64,000 nucleotides of DNA from Pseudomonadota bacterium (GCA_027620075.1 JAQCEY010000001.1:512718-576717), one strand, 5' to 3'; positions 35,427-45,188 are shown, counted from the first letter of the stretch. The notes: a model not told the origin generated them from the letters alone. Numbers and translations are program-made.

Positions 35427-36102
35427 TAATCTTACCGTCTTGCATTACAAATTTTCTGGACGACATTTCCGCCAGCTTCGGGTCATGAGTAATCAGCAAA
35501 AGTGTAGTTCCCGAATTATCTTTCATTTGTAATAAAAGATCGGTAACTATTTTGCCGTTTTCACTATCAAGGTTACCGGTAGGTTCATCGGCAAGCAATA
35601 TCTTAGGGCATGTAGCAAATGCCCTTGCCAGAGCCACTCTTTGTTGCTCCCCTCCCGATAGCTGGTCGGGATAGTGATCCGTTCTTTTTTGCAGCCCTAC
35701 TTCTTTAAGGCTGTTTTTTGCTATTTTTGCAGCGTCACCGATACCTGCAAGTTCCAATGCCACCTCAACATTTTCAAATGCCGTCATTGTCGGGATTAAG
35801 TGGAAATTCTGAAAAACAATACCTATATTATCTCGCCTGAAAGCCGCCAACTCATCTTCATCAAGATCCTGCAATTCTTTTCCGGCAACTTCAATTTTTC
35901 CTGAAGTAGCTTTTTCTACTCCGGAAATTAACATCATCAGGGAAGTTTTCCCGGAACCTGACGCTCCTGTAACGCTAATAAAATCTCCACTCTGTACATT
36001 CATATCAATTTGTTGTAAAATGTTAATATATAAGCCAGAGGGTCCTTTAAGGGTCAATGAGACATTAGAAAGCGATATTATGTTTAAATTATCTTTACGC
36101 AT
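35413..36102 (-). CDS. ABC transporter ATP-binding protein (YbbA/LolD-like)
   Basis: 229 residues with Walker A (GASGSGKTSLM), the LSGGEQQRVALARA signature and Walker B (ILLADEPTGNLDSENG), placing it in the MacB/LolD/YbbA group that powers FtsX-like permeases. The start at 36102 is required, because no other in-frame ATG precedes the Walker A region closely enough. The first 23 bases overlap, head to head, the start of the divergent tesA gene, so the two promoters lie inside each other's coding regions. Confidence 0.92.
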   Translation of the reverse strand: MRKDNLNIISLSNVSLTLKGPSGLYINILQQIDMNVQSGDFISVTGASGSGKTSLMMLISGVEKATSGKIEVAGKELQDLDEDELAAFRRDNIGIVFQNFHLIPTMTAFENVEVALELAGIGDAAKIAKNSLKEVGLQKRTDHYPDQLSGGEQQRVALARAFATCPKILLADEPTGNLDSENGKIVTDLLLQMKDNSGTTLLLITHDPKLAEMSSRKFVMQDGKINEKK

Positions 36103-36727
36103 ATTTTTATTTATATTTGTGTTTATCTCCTCTCCAGTATCACACGCAGAGGAAAAATCCGCAACCTCAATCTTGCTGTTCGGAGATAGTATTATTGCCG
36201 GATACGGTCTTGCGAAGCTTCAAAAACTTGACCACAAGCTTGAAACTATCCTTAATGAAGAAGGTTACTTAATTAAGGTAATCAATGGAGGAGTATCGGG
36301 AGACACAACCGCAGGAGGGCGAAACAGAATAAAATGGGCTTTAGAAAAACATAATCCCGATATCATTCTTATAGCACTGGGCGGTAACGACTTATTACGC
36401 GGATATCCTCCTCAGGTTATAAAGTCGAATGTAGAGGCTATGATAAAAACCGCACGGGAAAAGAACGTGTTTTTAATCTTATCCGCAGTAGAAGCGCCCC
36501 TTAACTACGGAGTAGATTACCAAAAGCAGTTCAATGCGATATATACGGAACTAGCCGAACAATATTCTATTCCTTTATACCCGTTTCTATTGAAAGGCGT
36601 TTTTGGCAAAACACTCTATATGCAAAGTGATAAGATACACCCTAATGAACTGGGAGTCGATGAAATAGCCAAAGGCTTAGCTGATTATTTTATTAAAAAT
36701 ATAAAAAACAATCAGGACGACGAATAA
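36080..36727 (+). CDS. tesA: Periplasmic GDSL arylesterase/acyl-CoA thioesterase I
   Basis: 215 residues from the ATG at 36080, beginning with a Sec signal peptide (MFKLSLRIFLFIFVFISSPV, cleaved near SHAEE). SGNH hydrolase motifs: LLFGDSIIAGYG (Ser), NGGVSGDTTAGG (Gly), ALGGNDLLRG (Asn) and DKIHPNELG (Asp/His). It hydrolyses esters, lysophospholipids or acyl-CoA thioesters in the periplasm. It is divergent from, and overlaps, the YbbA-like ATPase gene, the same partnership as in E. coli. An earlier ATG at 36020 would lie deep in the ATPase gene and add no signal-like sequence. Confidence 0.9.
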   Translation: MFKLSLRIFLFIFVFISSPVSHAEEKSATSILLFGDSIIAGYGLAKLQKLDHKLETILNEEGYLIKVINGGVSGDTTAGGRNRIKWALEKHNPDIILIALGGNDLLRGYPPQVIKSNVEAMIKTAREKNVFLILSAVEAPLNYGVDYQKQFNAIYTELAEQYSIPLYPFLLKGVFGKTLYMQSDKIHPNELGVDEIAKGLADYFIKNIKNNQDDE

Positions 36728-36760
36728 AAATAAGTGTCCGATAAATATATTGAACAATGC

Positions 36761-37047
36761 TGTCATTACCCGAATTTTCGTAGGAAATTATAAGAGCAAT
36801 CTCAGCAGGCTATCGCCATAGTTTCCTATAGTAAAATTACTAAAGAAGGCTCTGCAAAAGTCAAAAAACTACTCTCCCCTTGCCGGAGAGTTAAAAACAC
36901 GAAAGTGTTTTTGTGAAGACCTCTGCATAATACGTCATCGCCTGAATTTGTGAAACAAATTATAGGGCGATTCTGGTGAGATTACCCTATAATTGCCTTT
37001 GGCAATTCGGGTAATGACAAGTTTTATTTGCATTATGCAGAGGTCTT
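36761..37047. repeat. Composite of palindromic repeats after tesA
   Basis: The 470-base gap holds repeats and no gene. At 36761-36804 there is a partial TGTCATTACCCGAATTTTCG unit. AAGACCTCTGCATAAT (36916-36931) pairs perfectly with ATTATGCAGAGGTCTT (37032-37047). It encloses two further hairpins (TCGCC..GGGCGA, and ATTACCC..GGGTAAT). The inner right unit is nearly the same as the repeat at 30804. Confidence 0.8.
36892..36911 (+). terminator. Intrinsic terminator-like hairpin
   Basis: AAAAACAC-GAAA-GTGTTTTT is a perfect 8-bp stem with a stable GAAA tetraloop and a T-run, about 165 bases after tesA. Confidence 0.6.
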
Positions 37048-37197
37048 TTGTGAGGGGTGGAAACTCGCAAGTATTTGTTATATATACATGTATCACCCCC
37101 CTACCCCGCACACGGGAGAAGGGATAAAAAGAACTCAAATTTGAACTTTGCAACATTTTGCAGATGCTTCTGTAGGCGTTAAATACTCTAAAGAAAT

Positions 37198-38388
37198 CTA
37201 AGGTTGCCTTGATTGGTGTTCGCTAATAATTTTTTTAAAGTCTTTTTCAGCTATATCCCAACTAAACAACTTTGAAACCGTTAAACCTTCATTACAATTG
37301 TCCGGCGATTTTTTTTCCTCAAATTTATGATAACTTGAGGACTTTGCAACAATATCACGCACCTTCACCATTGTTATTAATTTATCGGAGGCTTGTTCTC
37401 CCCAATTTTCTTTGGCAGTTTCTATTAATGCCTTATTATAGTAATCATTGTCCTTTTTTACCCCTGTCGCCACAATATCATCTATTACACAGCGGTCATT
37501 ATACTTATCCTGCTCCGTTTTATCTTTTATATTCATATTAGTCCTATGCCTTGTTGCGTATATATCGGCCCCGGTCTTTATAAGAGCGGAAACTCTATCT
37601 ATCGCTATTGAAGACGGATTTAGCTGTTCGGCTATATTAAATAGCTGGGAAGTAGGGTCATCAAACATTACATGCACTATGTCTTCATCTTTCTGGTCTG
37701 ATATTTCAGCCATAGGATTCATCTGGTTTTTTCTATATGACTGCACTAAAAATGCCAGTTGCTTATATATATATCTGTTTTCATCTTTTTGTTCGGGTAA
37801 GTTCGAGCTATTATTAAAAATATCCTCAACAGTTTCACCATCTTTATTTTTAGACCCGAGATCAATACCGCTAACTGTTAGCTGCTTAATTATTTCCATA
37901 CCGTAATCGACATAGATTTTTGCATTATCTTCATTTTCAGAAAACTTTCTGACAATGCCTTTAGCTATCAAATGTGCCGTATTATTCCCCTCATCATCAA
38001 GTACCATGTCAGGGTTAAGACCTTTTTTAGTTACCTTTAAAACGCCTCCTAAAAGATCGTTTCCCAAAAGATAACGCACATTACTTGTGTTAAACTTTTC
38101 TTTTGGCTTTAATGCTTCCGTATTAAATTTATCTTCCTGTTTATCCGCCTCAAAATAAATACCTTTTTCATTATCCCCATTTAAAAATCCCCACAAACCT
38201 TTTAGTAAACGGAACATTTCAAGCTTTGTATCGTGTTTGCCGTCTATGTTCTTACCGAGATGCGGCTTATCATTATAATAAGTGTTTCTATTCTTTAAAC
38301 CTGAACGGTATTGTTGTACAAACGCAGGGTCTAAAAAGGCTTTAGAACCGACTAGCAACGCCGGTAAAATTAACGCAGATGTTTTCAT
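37198..38388 (-). CDS. Secreted ankyrin-like protein (paralog family member 1)
   Basis: 396 residues with a short N-terminal signal (MKTSALILPALLVGSKAF). Two degenerate ankyrin-like units are visible: KKGLNPDMVLDDEGNNTAHL (about 119-138) and VSALIKTGADIYATRHRTNM. The latter is followed by CVIDDIVATG and a later ENWGEQASDKLITM. The same order (NPD...AHL, then GAD, then a D-[IE]-V segment and NWG) occurs in the proteins at 44184 and 45508, so the three are paralogs. Secreted ankyrin proteins of host-associated bacteria often act on host proteins; that role is inference. It overlaps a 67-codon gene upstream by four bases (ATGA). Confidence 0.75.
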   Translation of the reverse strand: MKTSALILPALLVGSKAFLDPAFVQQYRSGLKNRNTYYNDKPHLGKNIDGKHDTKLEMFRLLKGLWGFLNGDNEKGIYFEADKQEDKFNTEALKPKEKFNTSNVRYLLGNDLLGGVLKVTKKGLNPDMVLDDEGNNTAHLIAKGIVRKFSENEDNAKIYVDYGMEIIKQLTVSGIDLGSKNKDGETVEDIFNNSSNLPEQKDENRYIYKQLAFLVQSYRKNQMNPMAEISDQKDEDIVHVMFDDPTSQLFNIAEQLNPSSIAIDRVSALIKTGADIYATRHRTNMNIKDKTEQDKYNDRCVIDDIVATGVKKDNDYYNKALIETAKENWGEQASDKLITMVKVRDIVAKSSSYHKFEEKKSPDNCNEGLTVSKLFSWDIAEKDFKKIISEHQSRQP

Positions 38389-38588
38389 AATAAACTTTCA
38401 TCCATAAAATAAAATGATTTGTAAATTTTATCTTCTAACTTATAAAACAAAGGCTCTTTATGCTCCTTGCTTTGTCGAGTAACTTTTATTATCGGATAAT
38501 ATAAATTCTCGATTTTATTTAAATTTGAATCTGCTGCATACAATTTTCCGTCTGCAAGTAATCGAAAAAAGTATAAAACTCGCTCCAT
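38385..38588 (-). CDS. Small hypothetical protein between dcm and the ankyrin gene
   Basis: A 67-residue frame (MERVLYFFRLLADGKLYAAD, ending FMDESLL) whose stop overlaps the start of the ankyrin gene (ATGA). It begins 18 bases after the end of the methyltransferase gene, so it fits into a continuous leftward transcript. No domain is recognised. It could be the remnant of a restriction gene, given its place next to dcm-vsr, but nothing in the sequence proves it. Confidence 0.4.
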   Translation of the reverse strand: MERVLYFFRLLADGKLYAADSNLNKIENLYYPIIKVTRQSKEHKEPLFYKLEDKIYKSFYFMDESLL

Positions 38589-38606
38589 TCACCTTTATTC
38601 CTAATG

Positions 38607-39563
38607 CTAAACTACCGCCTGTAATTTATTTTTCTTTACAATATAACAATCGGATTTAACATCATCTTTAATCTGTGTATTAAGCCTATTTATTATTTGA
38701 CTTCCATAAGCACGTATCGCATTAACTGCAACACTATTTCCAAGCTGTTTCATTGCCTGTGTTTCAGAAACAGGGAATTGGAAATTTGCAGGAAAACCCT
38801 GCATTGCAAGCCCTTCTTTTGAGGTTATTCTTAAATGTTCATTATTAACAAGATACGAATCCCAATTTCTTCTATCTGATAGCCCTGAGCCTCTGCCTCC
38901 GACTCTTAAAGTGTAACCTACTTCTTTATTGCATTTGCCACCTAATATATCTGACATAGTCATTTTTAGCGGTACTTTTTTAGGGTGTTCAAAAGGCAAT
39001 TCATATTTATCTTCCTTTCTAAATCCTACCATAAACAATCTAGGTCTATGTTGTGGTAATCCGAAGTCGGAAGCCTTTACTATCTCGTAATGAAAATCGT
39101 ATTTAAGCTCTTTATCTATAATGTTTTTTATAATTGCAAAAGTTTGCCCGTTATCATGCTTTAAAAGGTGTCTTACATTTTCAAGAAATATAGCTTTTGG
39201 TTTTTTTACCTTAATTATATCTCTTATTTTAAAAAACATATTTCCACGAGAATCTTTTTCTTCTTTAAATCCTCGCTTAAAACCTGCCTGACTAAACGGC
39301 TGGCAAGGAAACCCTGCACATAAAATATCAAAGTCAGGTATTTCTTTGTCTATATCATTATAAGCAATTTTTAAAATATCATCATTAAATTTGCTAGACT
39401 TAAATAGTTTCGGTGATATTACTTTTAAATTATGCTCATAAGTTTTACGGGCGTGAGGGGCGATTTCAGACGCAAAAACACATTCCGCACCAAGCTCATG
39501 AAATGCGTAGTGGAAGCCTCCAATGCCTGCAAACAAATCGATAAACTTATATTTTTTTTTCAT
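38607..39563 (-). CDS. DNA (cytosine-5) methyltransferase
   Basis: 318 residues with the ordered C5-methyltransferase motifs: FIDLFAGIGGFHYAFHELGA (I, SAM binding), GFPCQPFSQAGFKRG (IV, catalytic Cys), ENVRHLLKHD (VI), LPQHRPRLFMVGFR (VIII) and the C-terminal KQLGNSVAVNAI (X). It methylates cytosine in a short DNA target. The vsr gene lies upstream in the same direction, separated by 43 bases, which repairs the T:G mismatches that this methylation causes. No matching restriction endonuclease is recognisable nearby. Confidence 0.94.
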   Translation of the reverse strand: MKKKYKFIDLFAGIGGFHYAFHELGAECVFASEIAPHARKTYEHNLKVISPKLFKSSKFNDDILKIAYNDIDKEIPDFDILCAGFPCQPFSQAGFKRGFKEEKDSRGNMFFKIRDIIKVKKPKAIFLENVRHLLKHDNGQTFAIIKNIIDKELKYDFHYEIVKASDFGLPQHRPRLFMVGFRKEDKYELPFEHPKKVPLKMTMSDILGGKCNKEVGYTLRVGGRGSGLSDRRNWDSYLVNNEHLRITSKEGLAMQGFPANFQFPVSETQAMKQLGNSVAVNAIRAYGSQIINRLNTQIKDDVKSDCYIVKKNKLQAVV

Positions 39564-39606
39564 TTCAACCCCTACGGGACTTTACATCAAAAGTATAATA
39601 TTTCAA

Positions 39607-40065
39607 TTACTCAAAACATTTATTTGTTATTTCGTTTATGTTGTTATTAGAATTTATCCAGCATATTGTTTTATTTACCACTGTGTCAAAACGCTCTTTT
39701 CCCTTACCTTTTAATGAACAACCCCAAATTATCAAAACCCTATATCCCTTTTCTTTCAGGACATTTATAACCTTTAAGTCACGACATTTATTTGATTCTA
39801 TTTTCTTTTTCCAAAATTCGGTTCTAGTTTTCGGTAACGCTCCGGCTTTGCAGTTATGCCCGTGCCAAAAACAGCCATGAAAGAAAATAACTGCATTATA
39901 CTTTTTTAGATATATATCGGGCTTTCCTTCTATAGAACCGGTATGAAGACTATATCTAAAACCTTGTTTAAATATAGCCTTTCTTAACATAATTTCGGGC
40001 TTTGTATCTTTGCCCTTAACGGCAGACATTACCTTACTACGTTTTTCCTTTGTGAATATATCCAT
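39607..40065 (-). CDS. vsr: Very-short-patch-repair endonuclease Vsr
   Basis: 152 residues from the ATG at 40065; the frame extends 30 codons further upstream without family similarity. Typical Vsr features are MDIFTKEKRSKVMSAVKGKD, KPDIYLKKYNAVIFFHGCFW, HGHNCKAGALPKTRTEFWK and GYRVLIIWGCSLK. It nicks next to T:G mismatches that arise by deamination of 5-methylcytosine. It works together with the adjacent cytosine methyltransferase. Confidence 0.93.
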   Translation of the reverse strand: MDIFTKEKRSKVMSAVKGKDTKPEIMLRKAIFKQGFRYSLHTGSIEGKPDIYLKKYNAVIFFHGCFWHGHNCKAGALPKTRTEFWKKKIESNKCRDLKVINVLKEKGYRVLIIWGCSLKGKGKERFDTVVNKTICWINSNNNINEITNKCFE

Positions 40066-40197
40066 AAGGATATTATATAACATTACGAGTTCATAAAATG
40101 AACAACATTCGTTGAAAGATTCGATTTTCAAAGGGAAATAATTGATATCAAACAAAAGAAGTTTGCTTGTTTTTTTAGAAATGCCTCGGCATATTTT

Positions 40198-40581
40198 TTA
40201 TATCGAATTATTTAAAATTTTTTTAGTATCTTGAAGTCTGGTAGTATCTTTTAATACTCTCGCATGCTTGGCATATTTTTTTATAAAATACTCGGCTCTA
40301 ACATCTGCTGTACATATAGCATTCGATTTAGAGAAAACTAATATCGCAACTAAGTGTTCGTCATCAAAATCATCATTTTTTTCTTTGCTTTTATACTCAT
40401 CGGCTAATGCATCAATTCTACAACCATCTAAAGAAATTATTTTGTTTATTTTGTTTAACTCTACAATAATAGGTCTGTATTTTATTAGTATGAACGTTAG
40501 TTGTTTATTTTTTTGTTACTCAAAAACAACATCCTTCATAAACCTTTGTTCTGTTTTAAAGTAGGTAATAAGCACTTTCAA
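40198..40581 (-). pseudogene. PIN-domain-like gene interrupted by a stop codon
   Basis: The leftward frame from a TTG at 40581 reads KVLITYFKTEQRFMKDVVFE, then a TAA (40518-40516), then continues in the same frame for 106 codons. The continuation includes DDFDDEHLVAILVFSKSNAI and CTADVRAEYFIKKYA, resembling the second half of PIN-domain nucleases ([D/N]DxHIxALAxxSxAxxxCTxD). Either it is a nonsense-inactivated gene, or translation begins inside the second part. It lies upstream of vsr. Confidence 0.45.
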
Positions 40582-40714
40582 CTAAAATTGAATAGTAGTT
40601 TTTTGTCCACACTTTGAAAATTACATATTAGGAGTTAGAATATTATGTTCGTAAACTTAACAGAACATGTTTTAGAAGATTTTCCTCATTAATTCGAGGA
40701 AAGCCAATATAAAA

Positions 40715-40790
40715 TGGTGGGCGTTGAGAGATTCGAACTCCCGACATCCACGGTGTAAACGTGGCGCTCTACCAGCTGAGCTAAACGCCC
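40715..40790 (-). tRNA. tRNA-Val (anticodon UAC)
   Basis: A 76-nt tRNA on the minus strand: acceptor GGGCGTT / AACGCCC, D-arm AGCTCAGCTGGTAGAGC, anticodon stem CCACG/CGTGG with loop TTTACAC (TAC), T-arm GGGAGTTCGAATCTCTC, discriminator A and encoded CCA. Confidence 0.97.
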
Positions 40791-40942
40791 ACTTAAAAAG
40801 AAGTGAGGAGGAAGCTTATACAACTCATTTTTACAACAATCAACATAAAATTAGATATAATTATTATTTTTTATAGTAACCGGACGATTATTTCTTTATT
40901 TATGTTTTTTAACCGAATTCAAATTAAATACATATAAAAAAT

Positions 40943-41338
40943 ATGCATGAGATATCTTACAGAATCTATTATGAAGACACAGATAGCGGCGGTGTTGTCT
41001 ATCATGCCAACTATCTGAAATTTGCCGAACGGGCGCGTACTGATTTTTTGCGTTCCATAGGCATTACCCAGTCAACACTGGCAAAAGAACAAGGCATATT
41101 ATTTGTGGTCAGACACATTGAAATGGATCTGTTAAAGGGTGCTAAACTAGACGATATGCTTAATATCAAAACTAATATTGATAAAATGTCCGGTGCAAGT
41201 ATGGTAATGAACCAGACAATATCAGCTTACGAAAACCTTCTTTGCAAAATAACGGTTAAAGTAGCATGCGTGAACAGCGATATAGCACCTGTCAGGATAC
41301 CCAAAGAAATAAAAGAACGGTTTTCTGTACAAGGATAA
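40943..41338 (+). CDS. ybgC: YbgC-type acyl-CoA thioesterase (hot-dog fold)
   Basis: 131 residues. The 4-hydroxybenzoyl-CoA thioesterase-like signature YYEDTDSGGVVYHANYLKFA contains the catalytic Asp, and RARTDFLRSIG follows. YbgC usually belongs to the tol-pal cluster and hydrolyses short acyl-CoAs at the inner membrane. Here it stands alone, since no tolQ follows. Confidence 0.92.
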   Translation: MHEISYRIYYEDTDSGGVVYHANYLKFAERARTDFLRSIGITQSTLAKEQGILFVVRHIEMDLLKGAKLDDMLNIKTNIDKMSGASMVMNQTISAYENLLCKITVKVACVNSDIAPVRIPKEIKERFSVQG

Positions 41339-41442
41339 TTGAAATTATAAAATCACTCTCATCAAGCAAAAAAGACTCCGGCAAGCGTAAACACAAAAAA
41401 TATTGCCTCCGCTATGCCCACACTATAGCGTTCTTTATGTTA

Positions 41443-42192
41443 TTACTTTACATCACGCCAGATTATTTTTTTAGCCATATAGAATAAAACGGTAAATATA
41501 ATCAAATAGGCAAATACCTTAATTCCCATACGCTTGCGCTGCTCCATCTCAGGCTCTGCTGCCCACTGTAAAAACACAGTAACATCTCTTGCCATTTGTT
41601 CGGTAGTAGCATTAGTGCCGTCCATGTATTCAATTAATCCTTCCATTAATGGCGGAGCCATGGCTATTTGGTGACCGGAGAAGTACTTATTATAATTCAT
41701 GCCTTCATTCATTTGCATATCGCTCGGTGCTTCTTCATAACCCGTAAGTAATGAATAAAGATAGTTAGCACCGTCAGGGCGTGATTTTACTATCAATGAA
41801 AGATTAGGCGGATAAGCACCGCCATTTGCGGCACGTGCTGCCTTTTCATTGGCAAAAGGCTTTTTAAACCTGTCAGACGGGCGACCTTCACGCTCAAACA
41901 TCTCTCCGTCATCATTAGGACCGTCAATTATAGTTGCCTCTGCCGCAATGGCTTTAACCTCATCTTCTGAAAATCCTATTGCTTCCAAGTTACGGTATGA
42001 CACATATTCTAAAGCATGGCAACTTGCACATACATCTTTATATACCTGAAAGCCACGTTGGGCAGCTTGCCTGTCAACAGTACCGAAAGCACCGTCAAAC
42101 GGCCATTTAATTTCTTTAAGTTGTATATCTCCACCACCTGCTGCAAAGGCATTTGTTGATAATAAAATTAAAGTAAGAAATAATTTTTTCAT
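41443..42192 (-). CDS. petC: Cytochrome c1 of the bc1 complex
   Basis: 249 residues from the ATG at 42192, starting with a Sec signal (MKKLFLTLILLSTNAFAAGG). The heme-binding CASCH lies in QVYKDVCASCHALEYVSYRN. The axial Met is near SGHQIAMAPPL, and the C-terminal membrane anchor is YLIIFTVLFYMAKKIIW. The longer frame from 42240 overlaps cytochrome b and is not needed. It is the last gene of the petABC operon and passes electrons from the Rieske protein to a soluble cytochrome c. Confidence 0.95.
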   Translation of the reverse strand: MKKLFLTLILLSTNAFAAGGGDIQLKEIKWPFDGAFGTVDRQAAQRGFQVYKDVCASCHALEYVSYRNLEAIGFSEDEVKAIAAEATIIDGPNDDGEMFEREGRPSDRFKKPFANEKAARAANGGAYPPNLSLIVKSRPDGANYLYSLLTGYEEAPSDMQMNEGMNYNKYFSGHQIAMAPPLMEGLIEYMDGTNATTEQMARDVTVFLQWAAEPEMEQRKRMGIKVFAYLIIFTVLFYMAKKIIWRDVK

Positions 42193-42205
42193 TTTTAAAT
42201 CCAAA

Positions 42206-43420
42206 TTATTTATTTTTGCATTTTTTATATGCGGCATCAATCGATTCGGGTATTGCTTTTGGTTTTTCTATTTTTCCCAGTATCGGAAGGATAAACAGAA
42301 AATATGCAAAATAGTAAAAAGTCGATAAACGTGACAATATTACATACATACCCTCGGCAGGCTTTCCGCCTAAATACCCTAAGAAAATAAAGTTAAAGGT
42401 AAACAACCAAAAGAAAATTTTGAAAACAGGTCTGAAACTACCGCTCTTTACTTTTGATGTATCCAGCCAAGGTAATACAAAAAGTATCAGCAAAGAGCCG
42501 AACATGAATAATACACCGCCTAATTTATCAGGTATGGCACGTAATATTGCGTAGAAAGGCAGGAAATACCACTCAGGTACGATATGTGCCGGTGTAACCA
42601 TAGGATCAGCCGGAATATAGTTATCGGGGTGACCTAAATAGTTAGGGGCGAAGAAAAGGAAATAAGCGAATAAAAGGAAGAATATACCGAACCCGAAAAA
42701 ATCCTTAACAGTGTAATAAGGGTGGAACGGAATAGTATCTTTCTCTGTTTTAGGCTCAACCCCCGTAGGGTTGTTAGAACCGTTCACATGAAGTGCTACT
42801 ACGTGCAACACAACCAGACCAAGTAATATGAAAGGTAATAGATAGTGAAGTGCAAAGAAACGGTTAAGAGTCGGGTTATCCACCGAGAAACCGCCCCAAA
42901 GCCATTGTACGATGCTTTCACCGACTACAGGAATGGCTGAAAATAAGTTTGTGATTACCGTAGCACCCCAAAAGCTCATTTGTCCCCAAGGAAGCACATA
43001 GCCCATAAATGCAGTAGCCATCATAACTATGAAAATTATTATACCGAACCACCATAATATTTCTCTGGGAGCTTTATATGAACCGTAATAAAGACCACGT
43101 AATATATGTAGATACACAGCCATAAAGAACATTGACGCACCCACTGCGTGCGTATATCTTATCAACCAGCCGTAATTAACGTTACGCATAATATTCTCTA
43201 CGCTACCGAATGCCAGCTCGGAATTAGGAGTATAATGCATAGCAAGTACAATGCCGGTAACAATCTGAATTATTAATGCTATTCCTAATATGGAACCTAA
43301 ATTCCACGCATAACTTAAATTTTTAGGAGCTCTATACTCAGCCGAATGCTTTAAAAAACTAAATATAGGTAAACGCTCTTCTATCCAGCCTTTTACACCT
43401 GTATATTTTTCTTGGCTCAT
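42206..43420 (-). CDS. petB: Cytochrome b of the bc1 complex
   Basis: 404 residues with the expected multiple membrane helices. Heme-ligand histidines lie in [20 protein letters not shown] and in the [20 protein letters not shown] region. The quinol-site PEWYF motif ([10 protein letters not shown]) is present. It is the integral membrane core of complex III. Four bases separate it from the Rieske gene upstream, and 13 bases from the c1 start downstream. Confidence 0.97.
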   Translation of the reverse strand: MSQEKYTGVKGWIEERLPIFSFLKHSAEYRAPKNLSYAWNLGSILGIALIIQIVTGIVLAMHYTPNSELAFGSVENIMRNVNYGWLIRYTHAVGASMFFMAVYLHILRGLYYGSYKAPREILWWFGIIIFIVMMATAFMGYVLPWGQMSFWGATVITNLFSAIPVVGESIVQWLWGGFSVDNPTLNRFFALHYLLPFILLGLVVLHVVALHVNGSNNPTGVEPKTEKDTIPFHPYYTVKDFFGFGIFFLLFAYFLFFAPNYLGHPDNYIPADPMVTPAHIVPEWYFLPFYAILRAIPDKLGGVLFMFGSLLILFVLPWLDTSKVKSGSFRPVFKIFFWLFTFNFIFLGYLGGKPAEGMYVILSRLSTFYYFAYFLFILPILGKIEKPKAIPESIDAAYKKCKNK

Positions 43421-43424
43421 TTTA

Positions 43425-43952
43425 CTAACCGATTTTTATTAAATTATCATTTAAGAATTCGTATGGAGGAACGAGAAGGTTTGTCGGAGCCGGTCCTTTC
43501 CTGATACGACCCGATGTATCGTAGTGAGAACCGTGGCAAGGACAAAACCAGCCGTTATATTCACCCTGATAGCCAAGAGGCACGCACCCAAGGTGAGTAC
43601 AAACACCGACAACTACCAACCACTCGTCTTTACCCTCTTTTACTCTTTCTTTGTCAGATTCCGGATCAGGCAGCGTACTTACCTCTTCAGCTTGTGCTTT
43701 TTGAATCTCATCAGGCGTTCTGCGACGGATAAAAACAGGTTTTCCGCGCCACATAACCCTTATTGACTGACCTTCTTTTATGGAAGAAAGGTCTACTTCC
43801 GTGGACGCTAGGGCTAAAACGTCAGCCGAAGGATTAAGGGAGTCCACTAACGGCCATGCAACGGATAAAGCACCGACACCCGCCATGGCACTTGCAGTTA
43901 ACACTATGAAATCACGCCTTGTTTGACTGTCATTTTTAGCATTATCAGTCAT
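43425..43952 (-). CDS. petA: Ubiquinol-cytochrome c reductase Rieske iron-sulfur subunit
   Basis: 175 residues. A Tat-type N-terminal anchor ([20 protein letters not shown]) is followed by the [2Fe-2S] cluster motifs CTHLGC and CPCHGSHYD, with RIRKGPAP after them. The first gene of the leftward petABC operon. Its upstream region (43953-44183) is AT-rich and should hold the promoter, divergent from the ankyrin gene at 44184. Confidence 0.96.
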   Translation of the reverse strand: MTDNAKNDSQTRRDFIVLTASAMAGVGALSVAWPLVDSLNPSADVLALASTEVDLSSIKEGQSIRVMWRGKPVFIRRRTPDEIQKAQAEEVSTLPDPESDKERVKEGKDEWLVVVGVCTHLGCVPLGYQGEYNGWFCPCHGSHYDTSGRIRKGPAPTNLLVPPYEFLNDNLIKIG

Positions 43953-44183
43953 AATCTTTCCTTAAATTTAATAGTACTAAACTAAAATTTATAGCCTATA
44001 TATATAATTTGTTTCATAAAATCCAGTGATAATTTAACTGATTTTTTACGGGCGGATATTTAATCTGATATTTTTTGCAATTAAACTATTAGTTTTTAGA
44101 TGTTTACCTAGCATTTTTGTTATGATACTAAATACTGGTATTATATTGTTTTTTTATGCATTTGACATCATGAGGATAAAAAT

Positions 44184-45188
44184 ATGAAACTTTCAGCATT
44201 AGTGTTTACACCTCTGGCATTAGCGGCTTTTGTAACCCGTAATACTCAGCCTTCAAGAAGTTCTTTCGGTATTAAAAAACATGGATTTGTTGATAGAGTA
44301 TCTCAAAATACAAAGCCTGAAAAAAAATTATTCTATAGCAATGACGGCAATAATGATGATTTAAATTCTGTAAATGATAACGATTTTAGACCCAAAGAAA
44401 AATATCCTCCTGCTATTTTGTATAATAATTTCTTAAGAAGAAACTGGGGGGCTTTAAAACAAAATTATCAGGACGGGGCTAATCCGGATATGGTATTGAA
44501 AAACGGCAATACGCTTGCACATCTTGTATCGGGCTTGCCTTTAGGCTCGTTGCTGACCTCTGCTTATAATAACTCCGTAGATACTTTGACACGTTTAAGT
44601 GAAAGCGGTTATGACTTTAGTATCAAAGACGCTAACGGACGCACGGCAAAGCAGGTAGCGGAAAATACCGGTAATAAAGAACTGGCTTTAAAAATAAAGA
44701 AACTATCCGAGCAGCAAATGAAAATTCCACCGGAAACAAAAGAGGTTAACCGAAGGCTTTATACGATAGCATTACAGGAAAATCCTACAAAAATAGCAAG
44801 AAAAATGGCAGCAAATTATTTAAAGGCGGGAGCAAACGTTGATGAGGGAATGCCTTACAAGGATATAAGATTGCAGGATAAAGGCGGCAATAGACAAGAT
44901 GATGATTCTATACCGGACTTCCGGTTCAAAAAAACTACTATAATGGACGAGGTGTATAAAAATTGGGATAAAGAATCCGTGAATGCGTTTAATAAGCTAC
45001 AAAATATTGCCGAGAAAAACGCAAAAATAGCTTTTGACCATAATTTGTTAAAGCAGATGCATATTGATGATAACGATAAGTTTAATGAAATGAATCGAGA
45101 ATGGCAAAACGCCGTTAATGAATTTGTGGCACTTGAAAAACCAAGACAGGAAGAACCTTCAGAAAAGAGAGGACGCGGGATAGTTTAA
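44184..45188 (+). CDS. Secreted ankyrin-like protein (paralog family member 2)
   Basis: 334 residues. A short signal-like start (MKLSALVFTPLALAAFVTRN) is followed by the HGFVDRVSQ motif shared with the next two genes. Ankyrin-like units: QDGANPDMVLKNGNTLAHLV (about 97-116), TRLSESGYDFSIKDANGRTA, and LKAGANVDEGMP followed by TIMDEVYKNWDKESVNAF. The NPD...AHL and NW[GD] blocks are shared with the proteins at 37198 and 45508. The C-terminus is charged (RQEEPSEKRGRGIV). It has a clear ribosome site (GAGGA) and its own upstream region. Likely exported and possibly a host-directed effector. Confidence 0.75.
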   Translation: MKLSALVFTPLALAAFVTRNTQPSRSSFGIKKHGFVDRVSQNTKPEKKLFYSNDGNNDDLNSVNDNDFRPKEKYPPAILYNNFLRRNWGALKQNYQDGANPDMVLKNGNTLAHLVSGLPLGSLLTSAYNNSVDTLTRLSESGYDFSIKDANGRTAKQVAENTGNKELALKIKKLSEQQMKIPPETKEVNRRLYTIALQENPTKIARKMAANYLKAGANVDEGMPYKDIRLQDKGGNRQDDDSIPDFRFKKTTIMDEVYKNWDKESVNAFNKLQNIAEKNAKIAFDHNLLKQMHIDDNDKFNEMNREWQNAVNEFVALEKPRQEEPSEKRGRGIV

